From positions 15,818,001 to 15,882,000 of the forward strand of contig NC_073340.2 in assembly GCF_027580225.2 (NCBI RefSeq): DNA of 64,000 nucleotides. The letters run 5' to 3'. This DNA comes from Misgurnus anguillicaudatus (Eukaryota; Chordata; Actinopteri; Cypriniformes; Cobitidae). Below are positions 58,801 to 64,000 of this stretch, in pieces. The translations under genes and the position numbers were made by a program. Under the pieces are notes generated by a model. The model worked only from the letters and a program-made list of their open reading frames with translations. It was not told the origin of the DNA and did not search any database. Position 1 is the first letter of the stretch. Every line of letters begins with the position of its first letter.

Positions 58801-60929
58801 TGTTTCTACAGTAGCCCTAAATGGACAAACTGCTCTATAGAGCGCATTTTGTCATTGCATTTTCTCAGACGATGACATGTTTTTCCTGTAGCAGTTATTA
58901 TAGTTTCACTATGCGTTTCGGGAGGGGTAAGCTATGGACTGAGATGTTGGGTGCAATTCACAGTCTCACCGCTAGATACCTCTAAAATCTACACAGTGTA
59001 CCTTTAAAACATATTAAAAACTGAAATTATTCATTTTTATTGATATTAAAGTGTATTATTTTGCACAGAAATTCCTGAACTTGGCTTGCCAAACATTGAT
59101 TTTGATCGTCTCTGTATTCACTTTGAAACACCTGATGATTCTTGTATCATTCGTTTCAGAAACCTCTTTTCTATGATTAACAAGTGAAAACATACCATAA
59201 TTTCAAATCGCATGAGCTACAATAAGATCAGTGCCGGACAAGGCATAAAAATTGCAAAAATATTGCATGGATATTTTTGTGTCATACATTTATTTGTGAC
59301 CTGTGATGGCATGGGAGTAAAAAGTTTCATATTTGGGTGAACTATTCCTTTAATATTTACGCACCAAAAAATTGAATTGGCGGCCAGTAAAGTTTATTTC
59401 GAAATCATCACTGTTATAAAAAAATTAATAAAAATTTAGAAGTATATATTTTTTGATATATTCAGTGATTGTGATAAATCTGGACGCTAAAGACGGTCAT
59501 ATGTTCTCTTTAATCTTATGATCACGATGAAGACGTCTTGTTGTGTCGGCATGTGGTAGGAAATGATTTCTGAGAAGCTTTCACTGAATTAAATGGATTG
59601 CTGTTAGCTGAGCTCTGCAGTCATCCTGAATGGAGCTTTCTGTAATGCGTGTCAGCTGTGGCCCATTTAAAAATGTCTGAACTAGAAGACGTCCTGGTGT
59701 CCTCCAGGGCAGATGAGTCAAACACAATACCTTTTGTACCAACAATGTTTTGAGTCTGCGTATATTTGCGTTGCATTGGCAGGTCTTCATGTTTCTTTCA
59801 GCACTAAATGTACCCATTATCTGATCTTATGTTTAAGTTAAAATCTTGTTTGAATAAAGGAATAGATTTTTTTCTTCATTTGTAAAATGGGAAATCTGAA
59901 GTGTGTTGAAGTTGTAAACCCAAGTAAAGCTCCGTCGACAGCATATGTGGCATGTTACCACAGACAGTAATTGTGTCTCATCCATCAGTTTGTAAAAACA
60001 AAATCTAAAGTACTTATAATGGAAGTCTATGGGGCAAGACGTTCCGGTGGCTTTAAAAGCAGAAGGGTGTGTCTGGTGCTTCCACCAATCTTTTTAAAGC
60101 ACTTCTGGACAAAGATATTTGCTATTTAAGCTGTCATAATTGTCATTTTAGCAGATCTGGCAATGCACTGTAATACAATAGACTTTAATCACAATTAAAG
60201 CATATGTGAGAATGAAATGTCTTTAGTGTAGTTAACATTGTGTCTGATATGTGACATAGTGTGACTTGTGGACACGTGTAATGGTTTTGTCTTGTGGCTA
60301 TACTTTCGCAACAGTGCATGTTTATCTCAATGCAATGCCCTGCCCCATATAAATATACTTTTTGTTTGCTTTTTACTTGTCGATTTTACTCATTTTCCTG
60401 TGGTTATCAGCAAAATACTGTAGATAAGGGTGTCTGTGTATTTAACCCACGATTCTCCTTTAAAATCAATTCAATAGCTTCCACCTTGATTCCTTTTTGC
60501 TTTTCTCTCCCTCATTGTGATTTCAACTATTAGCAGTCAAACCTACTCTGAGCTCCAAGCCTTTCTTTAGTTCCCTCTCTCCCACCGGCCTCATTTATTC
60601 TTAAGACAACAGCTTTTCCCAGGCTATGTGTATGTAAAGCTTTGCAGCCCCCCTTTCTTTATCCACCATGGCTTTGTAAAGACTTCACAAAACCTCCCGG
60701 CTCTGAATGGCTAATTGTACGATTTTGAATAGAGGATCTCTGGAGGTTTAGTTTGATGTGGAAAGTACCAACGGTTCCTCTTTTTTCTACTTTAACCTTC
60801 CTTTCCTTTTGGCCACCAGGAGAATACTGACATCTCGCCCACCCCAACGCATCGCGAGGAGGACGTTACCCACAATGCCGGTCAACAAAAAGATGAAATC
60901 TGCAGCGAGAGGAGGAATAATTCCAGCAG
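44645..60929 (+). CDS. svil: Supervillin, N-terminal exons (3'-partial)
   Basis: Supervillin is a villin/gelsolin-superfamily scaffold that binds F-actin and myosin II at the plasma membrane. Exons: 44645-45151 (CDS from ATG 44787; in-frame TGA at 44781 fixes the start), 52616-52650, 57287-57348, 60820-60929. All have GT-AG borders and join in frame. The first coding exon holds SLESKAERIARYKAERRR, a hallmark of the supervillin N-terminus, within a short leader (MMDALDSLQGSS). What follows is hydrophilic, Ser/Glu/Lys-rich and without a fold, as expected for supervillin's disordered N-terminal half. The gelsolin repeats and headpiece are beyond the window. The 35- and 62-nt exons and the last exon rest on splice sites and frame rather than strong similarity. 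Confidence 0.82.
45778..46691. mobile_element. hAT-like non-autonomous element
   Basis: Ends CAGGGTTTCCCGCAG and CTGCGGGAAGTCCTG are inverted copies starting with CAG, as in hAT elements. Two related internal blocks occur (GTGCACGCTCGCGGTGTGAAGCGCGTC and GTGCCCGCTCGCGGTGTGAAGAGCGTC). No transposase frame is seen. It lies in the supervillin intron after exon 44645-45151. Confidence 0.72.
48840..49266. repeat. MITE family B, copy 3
   Basis: AAAGGGGACATTTCACAAGAC at the left and ATGATATGTCTCTTTTA at the right, with the family interior (TTTTCTAGGTTGATAGAAGCATTGGGG). Confidence 0.85.
49488..49626. repeat. GGTGGGGTGCATGA MITE, copy 1
   Basis: AAAGGTGGGGTGCATGATCT pairs with ATCATGCACCCCGCCTTTAA. 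It is about 140 bp and nested in the 49446-50286 element. Confidence 0.82.
49902..50155. repeat. GGTGGGGTGCA MITE, copy 2
   Basis: AAAGGTGGGGTGCACAATTT pairs with AGATCATGCACCCCGCCTTTAA. It is longer than copy 1 by an internal segment (GGGAGTCGGGCCGAGTACC). Confidence 0.82.
50962..51262. repeat. GC-rich TIR repeat, copy 2
   Basis: Closely matches 4163-4458, including AACCGGAAGTGCACATTAAATAGCG and GAGTGGCGCTGTGTGGCGCGACAGGG. The right end CGGCGCCGGTGTGCG is preserved here with an extra GGCGCCACC segment. Confidence 0.85.
51612..52042. repeat. MITE family B, copy 4
   Basis: TAAAGAGGACATTTCACAAG to ATGATATGTCCCCTTTAA, full length, in the supervillin intron. Confidence 0.85.
52731..52801. repeat. 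(CT)n microsatellite, about 35 units
   Basis: An uninterrupted CT run of roughly 70 nt, about 80 nt after the donor of the 35-nt supervillin exon. Long poly Ser-Leu and Arg-Glu frames across it are repeat artefacts. Confidence 0.95.
54675..54890. repeat. Foldback MITE family D, copy 2
   Basis: ACTGTAAAAAATTTCTGTAG to CAATTTTTTTAGAGTGTAG, with the shared interior GGCAACATTTTGTTCAAACTTAAATGAACAT, matches 24950-25362 but is shorter. Confidence 0.8.
57858..58185. repeat. GGATAGTTCACCC hairpin element, full copy
   Basis: AAAGGATAGTTCACCCAAAAATG pairs with CATTTTTGGGTGAACTATCCCTTT, and the arms continue inward almost to a central AAATACTATGGAAGTC loop. A complete foldback copy in a supervillin intron. 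Confidence 0.9.
58297..58432. repeat. 19-bp minisatellite
   Basis: Six to seven head-to-tail copies of GCAGTTTTTGCAAGTTCCC with one degenerate unit (AGTGACTGCAAGTTCCC). Frames across it give repeated ELAKTAGTCK. The units are nearly identical. Confidence 0.92.
58612..59012. repeat. MITE family C, copy 3
   Basis: Carries CATGTTTCTACAGTAGCCCTAAATG and ends CTCTAAAATCTACACAGTGTACCTTTAA, as in copies at 16120 and 18925. Confidence 0.82.
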
Positions 60930-62222
60930 GTAATCAGCGGCGAATAGTTTGCCAGCTAGTTTGTTTAGCCTTTCAGTTAATTTGTATACAGTCCCTTTGC
61001 GATGATTCGCACAAGCTTAGTTCACGGAGTGGCTAATCCTCTGCACAGGTTTAGTTTGGATTTGTTTGCTGCCAGGAGGGCCGTGAGTCATAGCAGATGA
61101 ATGCAAAATGGCTATCCGTCAGATAAGCATCTCTATGAAGCCTGCTGACTTTATCCATGTGCGTGTGTGTTTATTTTGAGCGTATGGCTGTCTTTATACT
61201 TTTATGATAAGCTTTCCAGAAGGTGAACCAGTAGCATGGCATGTGTATGTGTGTGTTTGTGTGTGTGGCATGCACATATGTCAGGTAATTTATTAAAGAT
61301 TGCACATCTGTATCTCATTATACTAAGAACCAGACCTCTGCTACCCTTTACTGGATGACTGCGTCACGTACAGGCGCTTCATTTTGTTGACCTTCTGCAG
61401 AACTGTCTGAACCGTACGAATGTCTCAAGCAGTCACAAAGCAAGGGCTTCTGGGATTGATATTTCACCAAGTACTGACGTTGGAAAGCCCAGACAAGCCG
61501 GTCTTAAGGGTTTGATAGAGTGGTGCTGTATTAAAGACAGGAGTCTGCTATAAATTTGGCTTTTTGTAAGAACAGGGTTCTGGATTCCATCTCATCTGGC
61601 TCCATTCTCTCAGCAGGGGTCTGGTAGAGGTTTTTCCTTGTCTGATGTGGTGTGGAACTACAATATCCAGGTCTTTGTTTGGTTTTATATAAAGTTCCAT
61701 GAGAAAACAGTAAGGTCGATGGTTCTGGTTCATTGACATACAATTCACTGTGAGTAGTAGTTTTTTCTTATGACACTCAGTCTGCTTTTATCTTTTGGAT
61801 GTAGTTGGACAGTCCCAGGTCACATGCTTTAGTCTCAGACAGATTGCTTTGAAGTAAAAGTGTAAAATGTGAAGGTAATGGTATGTTTAGCCGCGTAATT
61901 TTAAGCCTTGTTCAAAGCTCTTGAGGTTGACTGTATGTTTTGTATTGTAGTCAAGCAGATTCCGGTGCTCTATATGGTGCATGTAAAAATAATCAGAACT
62001 CATCAAGCAGGTATTATTTATTATTTGACATAAACATACAAAACATAACTGTTATTCTGTATATTGTTTTCTTTTCCTGTTTGGAAACTTGCTAGGGCTG
62101 GCTGCCTCTAACGACAATTTTTATATTGACCAATCTATCGACTAATTTATGCCATCACACAATGAAATGTCCATAAAACGATAGGCAAAAGAGAGAACGA
62201 TGTCAAATTTACTGTGTCTTCC

Positions 62223-63095
62223 ATAGACGCTGTATTAGAAAACACCCTCGCATTAGCGTTACAGTTTTATACAGACGCTAGGACACATTTCTCAATACTT
62301 CGGTCACTTTTGCAAAACTCTTCGCACAGTTCTCCTAACCAACTTTCAGCTTGGCAAAGCAGTTCATTTCACATTCAAAATGCACTACAACTACCAAAAT
62401 ACTTTATTCAGGTCTCAAATCAAATCATTCTTCCAGAACACCAGCAAAGGTTGGCAGCTGACAAACACACTTTACCACCCATAAAACAATGACCTAAAAA
62501 ACACTACCAACATGTAGCATTATACAAGGTTTTCTCTGTTTATAATTCAATGCAATATATGTTACTGAAATAATTCAGACATAATGCAGAATTCTTCAAT
62601 ATTTTATGTAGTTTATGTAGAGTAATTCCAAAATTCAAGAATTTGTATACACACCATGCACTGATACAGATACAATAGTAATGCTAATCTACTCGGTCTT
62701 CTCCATTTGGCCAATTGTTTTTATAGCATTTATTTTAAAGATTTAAAATATATTTAATTAAAATATTACTGTAGAAATGTAGCAAATTTCTTTCTAATTC
62801 AGTTTTGTATTATGTTATTGTTTTGAACATACGTTTAACAGTTTTAAAAACAGTATGTAAGCATGTGCAAATTGGCCTGTATGTATAAAGAGTTTTGGCA
62901 GTTGTTGTGTCTGAGTGAGAAAAGAATTCATGAAATTTGAGGGATGTAGTTATTGAATGCATTTTGTGCCAAAACTATGATAATTGATCCTCATATCCCA
63001 CACAGACTTCTGTTGTGCTCACTGTGTGAAGAGTTTTGCAAAAGTGACCAAAGTATTGAGAAATGTGTCCTAGTGTCTATAAAAAACAGGCAGAA
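62223..63095. mobile_element. Long inverted-repeat element
   Basis: The left arm GACGCTAGGACACATTTCTCAATACTTCGGTCACTTTTGCAAAACTCTTC (62273 on) is mirrored by GAAGAGTTTTGCAAAAGTGACCAAAGTATTGAGAAATGTGTCC (to about 63071). About 700 bp of AT-rich DNA separates the arms. The downstream frame 62953-63306 runs through the right arm and is not a recognised protein. Confidence 0.7.
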
Positions 63096-63612
63096 ACAAT
63101 TGCGTAAGGTGCGTGCTGTAGTGAGAACGCGTGTGTCATTGCAACAAGAAGTTATGGTTCAGCTCTTTGATCAACATTCACAACAAGAAATGTCTGAAAA
63201 CTGGACTGAGATCAGGGAGCTTGACACTATCCATGCTGAAAATGAGATTATTTACCAACATGACAGAATAGGTCATCACACGCTCTTTATTATCTTATTA
63301 TCTTAAAAAGGTAAAATAATATAATCGATTAAAAATATTTATGTCGGCTAATTAACAGTCAACATTATCTGGGACATAATGCATTTCTCTAGGAGTTTCC
63401 CTTTCAGATGCAAAATTTTTGGGAGGAGATTATTTAAATGATTCACACAACATGATTATTAAGAAGCATGTCTTAAATCATCTTGCGCTTGAAATGGCTC
63501 TTTGGAATACCAGAGGAACATATTATTCAAAAAATATTGTTTGCCAAGCCGTGTTATTTTTTATTTGCTGAAGGAAATAAAAAAGGAGCCACTTGGAGAA
63601 GTCACACAATAC

Positions 63613-63905
63613 CAGGGGGTCTCGTTTATCACTGTGCGTACGCACAAAGCGGGGCTGGAAATACGCCAATTTCCACGCAAAGGTTGGGATCTATAAAAAA
63701 CAAACTTAATGGGAGAATGGGCTTGCAAGGTGGGATCTGAAGATGATGATTGCACGCACACTTGCAGGTGATCTGTGATTTATAAAGGGAACATTGCTTT
63801 GTTTTGTAAGTCTTAATATTTTTTGGCGTATGCCATTTTTGGCTTTTGTGCGTACGTAAACTTTTAGTAAGGATCCTAAGCACAGTTTTATAAATGAGGC
63901 CCCGG
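63613..63905. repeat. GTGCGTACGCAC-type TIR repeat
   Basis: The left end GGGGTCTCGTTTATCACTGTGCGTAC is mirrored by the right end AAGCACAGTTTTATAAATGAGGCCCCG. GTGCGTACG words occur near both ends. Non-coding. Confidence 0.75.
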
Positions 63906-64000
63906 GTGTTTAAACTTCGTGTGAACCTTAATTTTTGTCCTTAAGTTCTTTTTAGTGTACTATGCCTTGGTTAGCTGGGATTTCACACCCCAAGTTTTCA

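Noticed and set aside
62953..63306. 117-codon frame as a gene
   Set aside because: It runs through the right arm of a long inverted-repeat element and has no recognisable domain.

Overview
This window is vertebrate nuclear DNA, almost certainly from a teleost and probably a cypriniform. The genes are split by many introns, and the coding exons closely resemble vertebrate proteins. The non-coding DNA is packed with short inverted-repeat elements of kinds I recognise from carp-like fishes: the ACCAGC palindrome, the 'GGGATAGTTCACCCAAAAATG' family, the 'TAACACTTTACAATAAGG' family, and Tc1 and PIF/Harbinger relics. The species cannot be fixed from the sequence. There is no operon, CRISPR array or rRNA/tRNA gene that I can see.

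Layout. (1) 1-17551, + strand: a phosphoinositide phospholipase C delta gene, closest to PLCD3. Its first exon(s) lie upstream of the window. Thirteen coding exons run from the late PH domain through EF-hands, X, Y and C2 to a stop at 17549-17551, and a likely poly(A) signal sits near 19912. (2) 20888-24486, + strand: an N-myristoyltransferase gene of the NMT1/NMT2 family with 11 recognisable coding exons and a poly(A) signal at 24722. The extreme N-terminus is not resolved. (3) About 26180-26680, + strand: a GC-rich promoter and a probable 5' non-coding exon. An intron of about 18 kb, full of transposable elements, separates it from (4) 44645-60929 and beyond, + strand: the first coding exons of a supervillin gene that continues past the window.

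How the genes relate. The three genes act separately: PLC-delta hydrolyses PIP2, NMT attaches myristate to N-terminal glycine, and supervillin links actin and myosin to membranes. What links them here is position. PLCD3 and NMT1 are neighbours in mammals. Human PLCD1 and PLCD4 lie beside or near villin-superfamily genes (VILL, VIL1), so a PLCD3 copy near supervillin fits an old paralogous block.

Most notable points: an AT-AC U12-type intron in plcd3 (3297-3522); a one-base frame conflict at the X-domain exon junction (9177/10236); substitutions at conserved positions in the NMT and in the plcd3 C2 loop; a PIF/Harbinger relic with a MADF-domain exon; and nested transposon stacks that allow relative dating. 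I found no clearly new biological system.
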